DNA of 48,606 nt from JBLNBQ01 sp050260095 (GTDB lineage: Bacteria; Bacillota; UBA5301; DYFA01): positions 1 to 48,606 of the forward strand of contig JBLNBQ010000182.1 of assembly GCA_050260095.1 (NCBI GenBank), given 5' to 3'. This document shows positions 10,365-17,768 of this stretch, piece after piece (the first letter of the stretch is position 1; every line of letters starts with the position of its first letter). Under the pieces are notes generated by a model. That model was not told the origin of the DNA. It ran no database searches and saw nothing but the letters and a program-made list of their open reading frames with translations. The position numbers and the translations under genes are program-made.

Positions 10365-11027
10365 ATGCTGTGGAATGAGAACCCGCTCTGGCGGGCGTGG
10401 GTCGGGGCGGTGACCGGCTTGGTCATGATGGCGACGTTCGGAACCCCCGTCCTGGCGACCGGTCTGGCTAACGACGCGGTGCGCCGGGCGCAGGCCTTGC
10501 CGAACGTCAACGTCAAGGTGCCTGTGGGGGACTTCCCTCGCGAGGGCGCCGGAACCCTGACCGGAGCGCCGCTGACCGGGACGACGGGGCGCCGGAACGC
10601 GCTTTTAGTCGGAACCCCGGGAAGCCAGAAGAGCGCCCGTGGCGGGAAAATCGGAGCGCTGCGCCTCGCGGTGAAGCCGGGTGACATCGACATGATGGCC
10701 CACCTGGTGCAGGCCGAGGCCGAAAGCGAACCGTACGCAGGCAAGGTCGCCGTGGCTGCGGTCATCATCAACCGGGTCCAGTCCGGGCGGTTCCCGCACT
10801 CGGTCTACGGAGTGACCTTCGACCCCGACGCCTTCGAGTCCGTCTCGAACGGCTGGTACTGGAACGCGCCTTCCCAGTCGGCGTACAACGCAGTCTGGGA
10901 TGCGCTGCGGGGTTGGGATCCGAGCGGCGGCGCGCTGTTCTTCTTCAACCCGGCCAAGACCAACAACTGGTACATCTGGAGCCGGCCCATCATCACGCAG
11001 ATCGGCGGACACATCTTCTCCCGCTGA
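10365..11027 (+). CDS. SleB-like cell wall hydrolase (Hydrolase_2 domain)
   Basis: 220 residues. A signal sequence (about residues 1-34) is followed by a low-complexity linker and the SleB/CwlJ-type hydrolase domain from about residue 105 to the end. The domain begins with DIDMMAHLVQAEAESEPYAGK, which contains the conserved acidic residues, and continues with AAVIINRV, FPHSVYGV and ALFFFNPAKTNNWYIWSR before the final GGHIFSR. Family enzymes are lytic transglycosylases or amidases that cut cortex or cell wall peptidoglycan. The N-terminal peptidoglycan-binding domain of true SleB is absent. Start at ATG 10365 follows AAAGGAGG. It is one of few plus-strand genes on this arm and has its own promoter and terminator. 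Confidence 0.88.
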   Translation: MLWNENPLWRAWVGAVTGLVMMATFGTPVLATGLANDAVRRAQALPNVNVKVPVGDFPREGAGTLTGAPLTGTTGRRNALLVGTPGSQKSARGGKIGALRLAVKPGDIDMMAHLVQAEAESEPYAGKVAVAAVIINRVQSGRFPHSVYGVTFDPDAFESVSNGWYWNAPSQSAYNAVWDALRGWDPSGGALFFFNPAKTNNWYIWSRPIITQIGGHIFSR

Positions 11028-11048
11028 CCCGTAGGTGTGGCCGGAAGT

Positions 11049-11093
11049 GCGATGCGGCCCGCCCGCTCCGTTGGGAGCGGCGGGCCGCATCGC
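11049..11093. terminator. Bidirectional terminator-like hairpin between SleB-like gene and pstS
   Basis: A 20-bp stem with one bulged C and a GTTG loop lies between two convergent stop codons. It starts with GCGATGCGGCCCGC and closes with its complement. Neither side has a strong U run, so termination may rely on stem stability. Confidence 0.7.
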
Positions 11094-11116
11094 TATGCGT
11101 GGGCTGGGAAGCGGCT

Positions 11117-11947
11117 TCAGCGGCTCACCGGCACGAATTCCTCGGCCACGATCTTCTGCCCGTCCTTGCCCAGGGCGAAGTCGATGAACGCCTTGGCGAG
11201 CCCGGCCGGTTGACTCCTGGTCAGGAAGAGGAACGGGCGGGCGATCTTGTAGGTCTTGTTCTTCACGTTCTCTTCGCTGGCCGCCACGCCGTTCACGGAG
11301 ACCGCCTTGACTGTCTCGTCGAGCGAGCCGAGCGAGATGTAGCCGATGGAGTTCGGCGCCTGGGCCACGGTGCTCCGGACGGCGCCGGTAGACCCTTGGA
11401 CGATGGCCTTGGTGAAGATGCTTCTCTTCTGCATCACGAGTTCTTCGAAGGCGCCCCGGGTGCCTGAACCAGCCTCGCGGGTCACGACCATGATGGGGGC
11501 GTCCTTGCCGCCGACCTGCTTCCAATTGGTGATCTCGCCGGTGTATATCTTGCAGATCTGTTCGGAGGTGAGATTCTTCACGCTGTTCTTGGGATGAACC
11601 ACGACCGCGATCCCGTCGAGGGCCACTTTGACCTCGTGCAGCCCCTTCTCGTCCGGCTTGAGTTCCCGGGAACTGGTGCCGATGTCGGCCGCCCCACTCT
11701 TGGCCGCGGAGATTCCCGCCGAAGACCCTCCGCCCTGCACCTGGACGCGAACGCCAGGATTCTTCGCCATGAACTCCTCCGCCAGGGCCTCCGCCAGCGG
11801 CTGGACCGACGTGGAGCCGGCGAGGACCAGCTTTCCGGAGAGGGTCGAGGCCTGCGCCTGGCCGGGAGAGATCGCCGGCAGAAGCCAGGCCGCCGCCAGG
11901 CACGCCGCCGCTGCGACTCCGAGAACCAGGCCCCATCTCTTGAACAT
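11117..11947 (-). CDS. pstS: Phosphate ABC transporter substrate-binding protein PstS
   Basis: 276 residues. A signal sequence (about 1-34) ends in PGQAQA with a type I signal peptidase site. The mature protein has PstS hallmarks: LAGSTSVQPLAEALAEEF, GGGSSAGI, GAADIGTSSRE, REAGSGTRGAFEELV and a C-terminal FIDFALGKDGQKIV. It binds phosphate outside the membrane for the PstCAB importer, whose genes are not beside it. There is no lipobox cysteine, unlike most Gram-positive PstS proteins. ATG 11947 follows GAAGGAGG at good spacing. A possible Pho box lies about 85 bases upstream, matching phosphate-starvation control. Confidence 0.9.
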   Translation of the reverse strand: MFKRWGLVLGVAAAACLAAAWLLPAISPGQAQASTLSGKLVLAGSTSVQPLAEALAEEFMAKNPGVRVQVQGGGSSAGISAAKSGAADIGTSSRELKPDEKGLHEVKVALDGIAVVVHPKNSVKNLTSEQICKIYTGEITNWKQVGGKDAPIMVVTREAGSGTRGAFEELVMQKRSIFTKAIVQGSTGAVRSTVAQAPNSIGYISLGSLDETVKAVSVNGVAASEENVKNKTYKIARPFLFLTRSQPAGLAKAFIDFALGKDGQKIVAEEFVPVSR

Positions 11948-12011
11948 CCGAGCGCCTCCTTCAGCATTCATCGCTCTTCTCTTTGCCCGCCTTCAGAGTA
12001 GCAGTCAACGA

Positions 12012-12037
12012 TTAACCCGGCGTTGCCGCCGGGTTAA
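12012..12037 (-). terminator. Hairpin downstream of prs
   Basis: A perfect 11-bp stem, TTAACCCGGCG with its complement, surrounds a four-base loop. It lies just after the prs stop and overlaps the last repeat of the possible Pho box, so termination of prs and control of pstS may share this DNA. No clear U run follows on the minus strand. Confidence 0.6.
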
Positions 12038-12059
12038 GGGTCGGTTAACTTTCTGTTAC
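12032..12059 (-). promoter_or_regulatory. Candidate Pho box (three direct repeats) upstream of pstS
   Basis: On the minus strand the hexamers GTAACA, TTAACC and TTAACC are each separated by exactly 5 bases, an 11-base period. This is the arrangement of PhoP-binding TT(A/T/C)A(C/T)A repeats in Bacillus. The site is centred about 100 bases upstream of the pstS start. The link to PhoP is inferred from spacing, similarity and gene function. Confidence 0.5.
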
Positions 12060-12075
12060 AGCCTTGCGCGCCGGC

Positions 12076-13017
12076 CTAGACGAAGAGTTCGCTGACCGAG
12101 GTCTCCTCGTGGACCCGGCTGATCGCCGCCGCCACCAGGGGAGCGATGGAGATGACCGTGACCTTCGGCAAACGCTTCTCCGGCGCCAGCGGAATCGTGT
12201 TGGTCACCACGACCTCCTTGATGGCCGGGTGGGATAACCGCTCCATGGCCGGACCGGAGAGCAGCGGATGGGTGGCGCAAACGTGGATCTCCGGGAGCGC
12301 GCCGTGCGCGAGTAGCGCTTTCACGCCCTCCACCAGCGTGCCGCCGGTGTCGACCATGTCCTCCACGATGATGGGAACCTTCCCCTCGACGTCACCGATG
12401 ACGTGGGTGACTTCGGCGACGTTGTGGGCGGGGTGGCGCTTGTACATGGCCACCAGAGGCAGATCGAGCCGGGTGGCCAACTTCTCGGCCGTCTTGATGC
12501 CACCTGCGTCGAGTGCGGCCACCACGGCGTTATCCAGGTTCTTCTTGCGGTAATAGTCGGCCAGCAGCGGGAGCGCCGTGAGGTGGTCGACCGGGATATC
12601 GAAGAAGCCCTGGATCGCAGGGGCGTGAAGGTCGATGGTGATGACCCGGTGGACGCCGACCGTCTGGTGCAGGTCGGCGATCATGCGGGCCGAGATCGGC
12701 TCCCGGGGGGCTTCTTTGCGCTCCTGGCGGGCGTACCCGTAATGCGGGATGACCGCGTTGATCCGCCCGGCGGAGGCGCGCTTGAGGGCGTCGGCCATGA
12801 GCAGGAGTTCGACCAGATTCTCGTTGACCGGGGGGCAGACCGACTGGACCACGTAGACGTCATCGCCCCGAACCGTCTCTGCGAAACGCACGTAGATCTC
12901 GCCACAGGAAAACCGCTTAATGTTGACCTTGCCCAGGCTGGTGCCGAAGACGCGCGCCACCTCTTCCGCCAGGTCCGGCACCGATGTCCCGGCAAAGATC
13001 TTCATCTCCGCCTTCAT
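12076..13017 (-). CDS. prs: Ribose-phosphate pyrophosphokinase (divergent Prs)
   Basis: 313 residues, the normal length. It makes PRPP from ribose 5-phosphate and ATP for nucleotide, His and Trp synthesis. Visible motifs are GYARQERK (usual RQDRK), DLHAPAIQGFF, the flexible loop YKRHPAHN, and the PRPP loop VEDMVDTGGTL. Two usually strict sites differ: FSCGEI replaces FSDGEI, and LDAGGIKTA replaces the common PDxGGVxRA. This suggests a divergent subclass. ATG 13017 is preceded by GGGGAGAGG. A second ATG four codons later is possible. It stands alone between an activase gene and pstS. Confidence 0.9.
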   Translation of the reverse strand: MKAEMKIFAGTSVPDLAEEVARVFGTSLGKVNIKRFSCGEIYVRFAETVRGDDVYVVQSVCPPVNENLVELLLMADALKRASAGRINAVIPHYGYARQERKEAPREPISARMIADLHQTVGVHRVITIDLHAPAIQGFFDIPVDHLTALPLLADYYRKKNLDNAVVAALDAGGIKTAEKLATRLDLPLVAMYKRHPAHNVAEVTHVIGDVEGKVPIIVEDMVDTGGTLVEGVKALLAHGALPEIHVCATHPLLSGPAMERLSHPAIKEVVVTNTIPLAPEKRLPKVTVISIAPLVAAAISRVHEETSVSELFV

Positions 13018-13118
13018 GACCTCTCCCCTTTTTCCCCAGGTTGCGAGGCAACTTTCGGCGCAGCCGGCACCAATCCCTTTTCACTTGTCGAAAATGCCTT
13101 TTGCAAGTTTAACCCCTG

Positions 13119-14096
13119 TTAGACAGCGGGGCGTGCCACTGGCAGATTGCTCCAGCGACCGCACCGGTCTCCCCAGCGGGCGATGATCTCTCCGGCCAGC
13201 CACACTTGGACGACCTCGCACCGGTTGGGGCACCCCTGGCATTCGAGGCTGCCGGTGTTGCACTCGACCCCGCTCACCGCCCAGCCCCGGAAAGAGGTCG
13301 CCCGGTGCTCACGCGCCACCGCCTCGCGCGCCAGCAGCGCCGCACCGATCGCGCCCATCACGGCGTGATGGCGGGGCACGGTCACCTCGCAACCCAGCGC
13401 CTGTTCGAAGGCGTGCCGGATACCGGCGTTGGCGGCGACCCCGCCTTGGAAGTAGAAGGGTGCCTGGAGATCCTTCCCCTTGGCCACGTTGTTGAGGTAG
13501 TTGCGCACCAGCGCGTCGCAGAGGCCCGCGATGATGTCCTCGAGCCGGTGCCCTTCCTGCTGTTTGTGGATCATGTCCGATTCGGCGAAGACGCCGCAGC
13601 GCCCGGCGATACGCACGGGATTCCCGGCGCTGAGCGCCAAGTCGCCGAAGCGTTCGATGGGTATCCCGAGCCGGGTGGCTTGGTGGTCGAGGAACGAACC
13701 CGTGCCGGCCGCACAGACCGTGTTCATGGCGAAATCGACGACGACGCCGTCGCGGATGATGATGATCTTCGAGTCCTGCCCCCCGATTTCGAGCACCGTC
13801 CGCACGTCGGGCGCGAGGTGGAGGGCAGCGGTGGCGTGTGCGGTGATCTCGTTCTTGACCACGTCGGCGCCGATGATGACGCCCGTCAGTTGCCGGGCGC
13901 TGCCTGTCGTCCCGGCCCCAAGGATGGTGAAGCCCGCCGGAAGCATCCCCATCAGGGAGGAGAGCCCTTCCTGCACGACCCCGACCGGCTTGCCCTGGGT
14001 GCGCAAGTAGAGGCTCTCCAGGACTTGCCCCTCTTCGTCGAGCACCGCGAGGTTGGTGCTCACCGATCCGACGTCTATCCCCAGATAACCTTGCAC
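13119..14096 (-). CDS. 2-hydroxyacyl-CoA dehydratase activator (BadF/HgdC-type ATPase)
   Basis: 325 residues. An ASKHA-fold ATPase of the activator family, which uses ATP to drive one electron into 2-hydroxyacyl-CoA dehydratases or benzoyl-CoA reductases. Motifs: phosphate loop YLGIDVGSVSTN (4-15), EIGGQDSK (103-110), and the two [4Fe-4S] ligands Cys128 (VCAAGTGSF) and Cys167 (AGRCGVFAESD). A GGVAAN motif lies near 218. The GTG at 14096 follows AAAGGGG and directly precedes the fold. Typical activators have about 260 residues. This one has a tail with Cys279, Cys286, Cys289, Cys293 and Cys312 that could hold another cluster. No dehydratase gene is nearby, so its partner is unknown. Confidence 0.85.
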   Translation of the reverse strand: MQGYLGIDVGSVSTNLAVLDEEGQVLESLYLRTQGKPVGVVQEGLSSLMGMLPAGFTILGAGTTGSARQLTGVIIGADVVKNEITAHATAALHLAPDVRTVLEIGGQDSKIIIIRDGVVVDFAMNTVCAAGTGSFLDHQATRLGIPIERFGDLALSAGNPVRIAGRCGVFAESDMIHKQQEGHRLEDIIAGLCDALVRNYLNNVAKGKDLQAPFYFQGGVAANAGIRHAFEQALGCEVTVPRHHAVMGAIGAALLAREAVAREHRATSFRGWAVSGVECNTGSLECQGCPNRCEVVQVWLAGEIIARWGDRCGRWSNLPVARPAV

Positions 14097-14407
14097 GGAG
14101 CATCCCCTTTCCGGCCGATGGAGAACCGGATTTGGTATGCCCCTGTCGAGAGCCGAGTATGACGGTCGACAGGCAGACCTTCTGGTAAATCCCGCAGCCA
14201 GCGCACGCCGCGTCGGAATAGTGGCAGTTGACCCCGCCGACCAGCTCGGCCGGCGCCATGCCCGCAGGCGCCGGTTGCGCAACCTGGGCCTCGGTCGGAG
14301 TCACGATGTTCGCTCCACGCGGATCGTTCACGAACATGTTGAGGATGAAGTGCGAAGCAAGGTATCGCCCTTTGGGATGAGGCGGGAATCCTCAACGCGC
14401 CGACGGT
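14097..14407. other. 311-base gap with a possible Cys-rich coding remnant
   Basis: No confident gene. On the minus strand an open frame begins at ATG 14337 and reads for about 60 residues in a coding-like way, including NCHYSDAACAGCGIYQKVC with four cysteines. It then runs on in the wrong frame through the activase gene. It has no ribosome binding site and no early stop. It may be a decayed or frameshifted small metal-binding protein. Confidence 0.3.
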
Positions 14408-15922
14408 TCACAGGCGGCAGGTCCACTGCACGCGTGCGATGAGACTGACCGGACCGACGTCGGGGACACCGTCTTCCGGGGCTCCCCACGACTGCTCCCA
14501 GGCGAGCCCGCCCTCCAACTTCTGCCCGGCGGCCAGAGGTACGCCGGCCGTGAGCGCGAGGCGGCGCCGCCCGCCCAGCGTCACCCCTCCACCCAGGCTG
14601 CGGCGGTCCGAACAGCTCAGCGCCACGGCCCATCTCTGCCAGGCCAGTTCCGCCTCGGCGGTCGTCCGGAGATAGTCGCGCCCATCGTCGCCGTCGTAGC
14701 GGCGCCACCGCCAGTCACCGCTAACGCGGAGCGTAGCCGCCTTTCCCCACGGCAGGCGGCACGCGAGCGAAGCCCCGTCTTGCCGGTAGGCCTCGCCGTC
14801 GCCGGCCAACGGCGCCCGCACCCGGAACCCGGCGGCCGCCTGGAGTTGGGCCGCGCCAGCCGGCCAGGCGTACTCGAGTTGCCCTTCCTGCAGGCGATAC
14901 GTCCGGCTGGGGTCTTCCGGGTACTGCTTCAGGGTGTCGGAGAAGGAGGCGGTGGTCGACCTCCCTCTCGCCGTCTGGCGGAGTTCGAGCACGGATTCGC
15001 CCGCGCTCCAGTCGGAGGTGGTCTCGCCTTCCAAGTAGGTCCGTTTCGTCTCGGTATGCCTGGCTGTCACGGTCAGACGACCGGCCGCGGCCCGGCTCGC
15101 TTGTCCCGCGTCGCGGTCCGTCTCGGGAAAGGTGCCGTCCGGCAGGTCCGGCAGTCTCATGATGGCCGCCGCCTCATACCAGGCGGGGAGGTCCATCACC
15201 GCCTCGGCGCCGGGTTCCGCTGGCGGCCTGAGCAGGGACGCGAAGCCGCCCAGCCAGCCCGGGTCGAGGTAGGACCACAAGCCACCCGGCCCCCCCGGTT
15301 CGGGCAGGATTCCCGCGAACGTGACCCGCGTCCCCAAATACGCGGAGGCCTGGCGGTAGTCCCGGCCCACCAGGCGGTCCAGGTACCCCTTGACCTGGCC
15401 ACCCGCCTCGAAGCCAGCTCCGCCCGGGCCGCCTTCGTGCAGCGCGGCCGACAAATCCCAGGCGCGTTCCGGCGGGAGTCCAGGCGAGGTGGCCGGCCGG
15501 GTCGAGAGCGCCGTGGCCACGCTGTAGCGGCGTTCCCCGGACGTCGCCGGGGGCGACCAGTCGGCTCGGAGGCTCAACCCGCCCCGGGCGCCCGGCGAAG
15601 GCTCAACGGCGAGATACCCCTCGTAAGCCAGTCTCGCTGCCCCTGGGGCATCCGGCGACACGTGTCCTCCGTACTGCACCCCGAGCGCCGGAGGGGCTGC
15701 CAAGACCCCGGTTTGCTCGTCATCATAAAGAAACTCGCCGGAGCGGTAGCTGACGACCAACTGCCCGTGGCCCGCCTCCGCCTCAGCGGCGCAGGCGTGA
15801 CCAGACGCCAGCCGGATCAAGATCGCCGCGGCCAGAAGCGTTGTCGCCGCAAGGTGCGCCAGCCGCCGCCTCCCCGTCCTCCGCAGGATGATCCTCGCCC
15901 GCCGCTCGCCCGTCACCTGCAT
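14408..15922 (-). CDS. Predicted outer-membrane beta-barrel protein, unknown family
   Basis: About 504 residues. A basic N-terminus and hydrophobic signal sequence (roughly 20-45) end in ACAAEAEAG, a likely signal peptidase site. The rest has no membrane helix. It consists of many 9-12 residue stretches with alternating polar and nonpolar residues, rich in Gly, Arg, Tyr, Trp and Thr (for example TLRVSGDWRWRRYD and YLRTTAEAELAWQRWAVALS), separated by Gly/Asp/Pro turns. It ends in the amphipathic strand SLIARVQWTCRL. This is how outer-membrane barrels read. The start is uncertain: ATG 15934, ATG 15922 or GTG 15916, the last best spaced from GGAGG. I know no named family. A secreted beta-rich protein is the alternative. 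Confidence 0.6.
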   Translation of the reverse strand: MQVTGERRARIILRRTGRRRLAHLAATTLLAAAILIRLASGHACAAEAEAGHGQLVVSYRSGEFLYDDEQTGVLAAPPALGVQYGGHVSPDAPGAARLAYEGYLAVEPSPGARGGLSLRADWSPPATSGERRYSVATALSTRPATSPGLPPERAWDLSAALHEGGPGGAGFEAGGQVKGYLDRLVGRDYRQASAYLGTRVTFAGILPEPGGPGGLWSYLDPGWLGGFASLLRPPAEPGAEAVMDLPAWYEAAAIMRLPDLPDGTFPETDRDAGQASRAAAGRLTVTARHTETKRTYLEGETTSDWSAGESVLELRQTARGRSTTASFSDTLKQYPEDPSRTYRLQEGQLEYAWPAGAAQLQAAAGFRVRAPLAGDGEAYRQDGASLACRLPWGKAATLRVSGDWRWRRYDGDDGRDYLRTTAEAELAWQRWAVALSCSDRRSLGGGVTLGGRRRLALTAGVPLAAGQKLEGGLAWEQSWGAPEDGVPDVGPVSLIARVQWTCRL

Positions 15923-15989
15923 CCCCTCCCCCATCCGTCGATGGGGATACGTTCCCTCCGGCCCAGTTTTTTCCTGTTTCTACAGAGAC

Positions 15990-16005
15990 TGTTTCACGTG
16001 AGACT
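15990..16005. other. parS-like site
   Basis: TGTTTCACGTGAGACT matches the consensus parS TGTTTCACGTGAAACA at 14 of 16 positions. It lies in the gap upstream of the beta-barrel gene, about 10.6 kb from the perfect site, as expected for scattered ParB nucleation sites around an origin. Confidence 0.6.
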
Positions 16006-16118
16006 CCGGCGTCTCGCCGGGCCGAAAAGGCGTGCCTAGAGATTCATGGCGACACCACGCGCGACGGATAATAGAGACGGCCGGTCGCCACCGGCCACTC
16101 AAGCAGGAGGGGAACCAC

Positions 16119-16280
16119 ATGCAGCAGCTCCCTGACAATGCGGAAAAGGCCTATAAGTGCGCCAAGTGCGGGCACATGTTCGGCACGGAGGGACAGAAGG
16201 AAAAGGCGTGCCCACAGTGCGGCTACCTCTGCGGACCCGGCCTTTGCACCCTGGTCGACGCTTCGAACGAAGGCTACTGA
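16119..16280 (+). CDS. 53-residue zinc-ribbon microprotein
   Basis: A short protein with two CxxC knuckles, YKCAKCGHMFG and KACPQCGYLCG, spaced like a zinc ribbon or rubredoxin-like metal site. Two further cysteines follow (residues 40 and 45). ATG 16119 has a good AGGAGGGG site. Its stop overlaps the convergent VanW gene by 7 bases. Function is unknown. Small zinc ribbons of this kind often act as metal-binding or protein-docking modules. Confidence 0.7.
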   Translation: MQQLPDNAEKAYKCAKCGHMFGTEGQKEKACPQCGYLCGPGLCTLVDASNEGY

Positions 16281-17692
16281 GACGGCGTGGTGGGCCGGCT
16301 CCCCGTCCCCACCCTGACGACGCCATGCAAGGCCTGGTAGCGGTCTTCTGAGACAAGGCGGCGCTCGCTCAGCGCACCGTCGCGGTAGACCAGCTGCCAG
16401 ACCTTGACGCGGTATCCCGGCGCTCCCTTGGACTTCACGACCCGCTGCCCGGCGGGTAGGCTGGGGTCGGGCACCTCTTCGAGTGAAGGCGGATAGGTTT
16501 CGATGATTTCGCTCTGCACTTCGACGTGCACGCCCGGCTCCCGGCGGCCCAGGACGCGGGCCTCCAGCCAACCCTGGCCCAGTTCCATGTCGATGGCGAC
16601 GGGACGAGGCAGGGAGTTGCGGAAGCGGAAGTCAAAGTAGTTGTAGGCGACCGTGGCGTCCCGCCCGGGCGGGACGTAGGCCGACGTGATGGAGTGGCGG
16701 TGCCGGGTTTCGATCTGCAGGTCGGCCAACAGGGCGGCGTTGTAAAGGGTGCTCGAAACCTGGCAGACGCCCCCGCCGATGCCCGGCACCAGTTTTCCGT
16801 TGACCACCACCGGGGCCTCCCGGTAGCCGGAATCGGGGATCCGCGGCCCCACGTGCCGGTTGAAGGAGAAGAGTTCCCCCGGACGGAGGAGCACCTGGTC
16901 GACGGCCGTGCTGGCCAGGCGCAGGTTCGCGCTGCGGTTGACGTCCCGGTGGCTGAAGTAGGTACGGTAGCGGGCGATGACCTCAGTGATCCCCAGAGCG
17001 TGCGCTTCGAGGGTGGAGAGGCGGGGGTAGACGACGACGAGGGGCAGTGCGACCGTCCGTCCCCCGGCCGGCGCCAGCGCCGCCCGGATCAGCCGTTGCC
17101 GCAGGATCTCCCCGTCCAAGTCCCGTCCGGCTGCCCCCGGAGTCACCGTCACGCGGTCATCCGCCTCCACCCGCCAGCCGGCGTTGACCGGACGGATGGC
17201 GTACCTGGCGCGCAGCCCGCCCACGAGATGCCCCCAGCTTTGCTCTTCCCAGCGAAAGGCGGGTTTGAGTCGGACTTGTTCCCCTCGGGCCGCGTCCCAC
17301 CAGGCCGCCGCCCGATCGACCAGCGAACCCTGATGACCGGGAGCGTACGCCTTGGCCAAGGTGCCAGGCCAATCGACGAACAGACCCGTCTGCCTCGGCA
17401 ACAACCGTTCAGCGTCACCGCCGGCCCGCAGGATGATAGGGCGGTCCACCAGCGCCGCCAGCCGGGGGCGCAGCCGCCTCTCCGCAGCCTTGACCGTCAA
17501 GCCGCCGATCGCAACCCCCTCCACGGTGACTCCCGGCAGGATCACCGCCGACATGAATGCACCCACTGCGGCGCAAAGCGCGATGACCCCCAAGGCGCCC
17601 AGGAGCGGGCCCAGGTAGCGCTGGTAACGGGCGGACCCCGGCTGCGCGGGAGGCAGGGGTGCGGGAGTCGGATTCACGGGAACGGTCTGCAT
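16274..17692 (-). CDS. VanW-family protein with peptidoglycan-binding-like and G5-like regions
   Basis: 472 residues. A Pro-rich cytoplasmic start is followed by one membrane helix (about 28-52), so most of the protein is outside the membrane. Residues about 55-230 look like the PG_binding_4 repeats that precede VanW in many Firmicutes. The VanW domain lies at about 245-390, with LRLASTAVDQVLLRPGELFS, FNRHVGPR, GGGVCQVSSTLYNAALLA and YNYFDFRFRN. The C-terminal 60 residues resemble a G5-type beta domain. VanW is associated with vancomycin-resistance clusters and with cell wall genes, but its biochemistry is unknown. No other van gene is present, so a resistance role is not implied. Confidence 0.88.
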   Translation of the reverse strand: MQTVPVNPTPAPLPPAQPGSARYQRYLGPLLGALGVIALCAAVGAFMSAVILPGVTVEGVAIGGLTVKAAERRLRPRLAALVDRPIILRAGGDAERLLPRQTGLFVDWPGTLAKAYAPGHQGSLVDRAAAWWDAARGEQVRLKPAFRWEEQSWGHLVGGLRARYAIRPVNAGWRVEADDRVTVTPGAAGRDLDGEILRQRLIRAALAPAGGRTVALPLVVVYPRLSTLEAHALGITEVIARYRTYFSHRDVNRSANLRLASTAVDQVLLRPGELFSFNRHVGPRIPDSGYREAPVVVNGKLVPGIGGGVCQVSSTLYNAALLADLQIETRHRHSITSAYVPPGRDATVAYNYFDFRFRNSLPRPVAIDMELGQGWLEARVLGRREPGVHVEVQSEIIETYPPSLEEVPDPSLPAGQRVVKSKGAPGYRVKVWQLVYRDGALSERRLVSEDRYQALHGVVRVGTGSRPTTPSQ

Positions 17693-17768
17693 GGGCGGCC
17701 CCTTTCAAGACGAGCACGACTGGCTCCGGTTTCCGGAAAGATTCGGCGTCTCGGCCGTGATGCCTTCT

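Noticed and set aside
16274..17692. VanW as a sign of vancomycin resistance
   Set aside because: No vanHAX or other resistance gene is near, and VanW proteins are common in sensitive Firmicutes.
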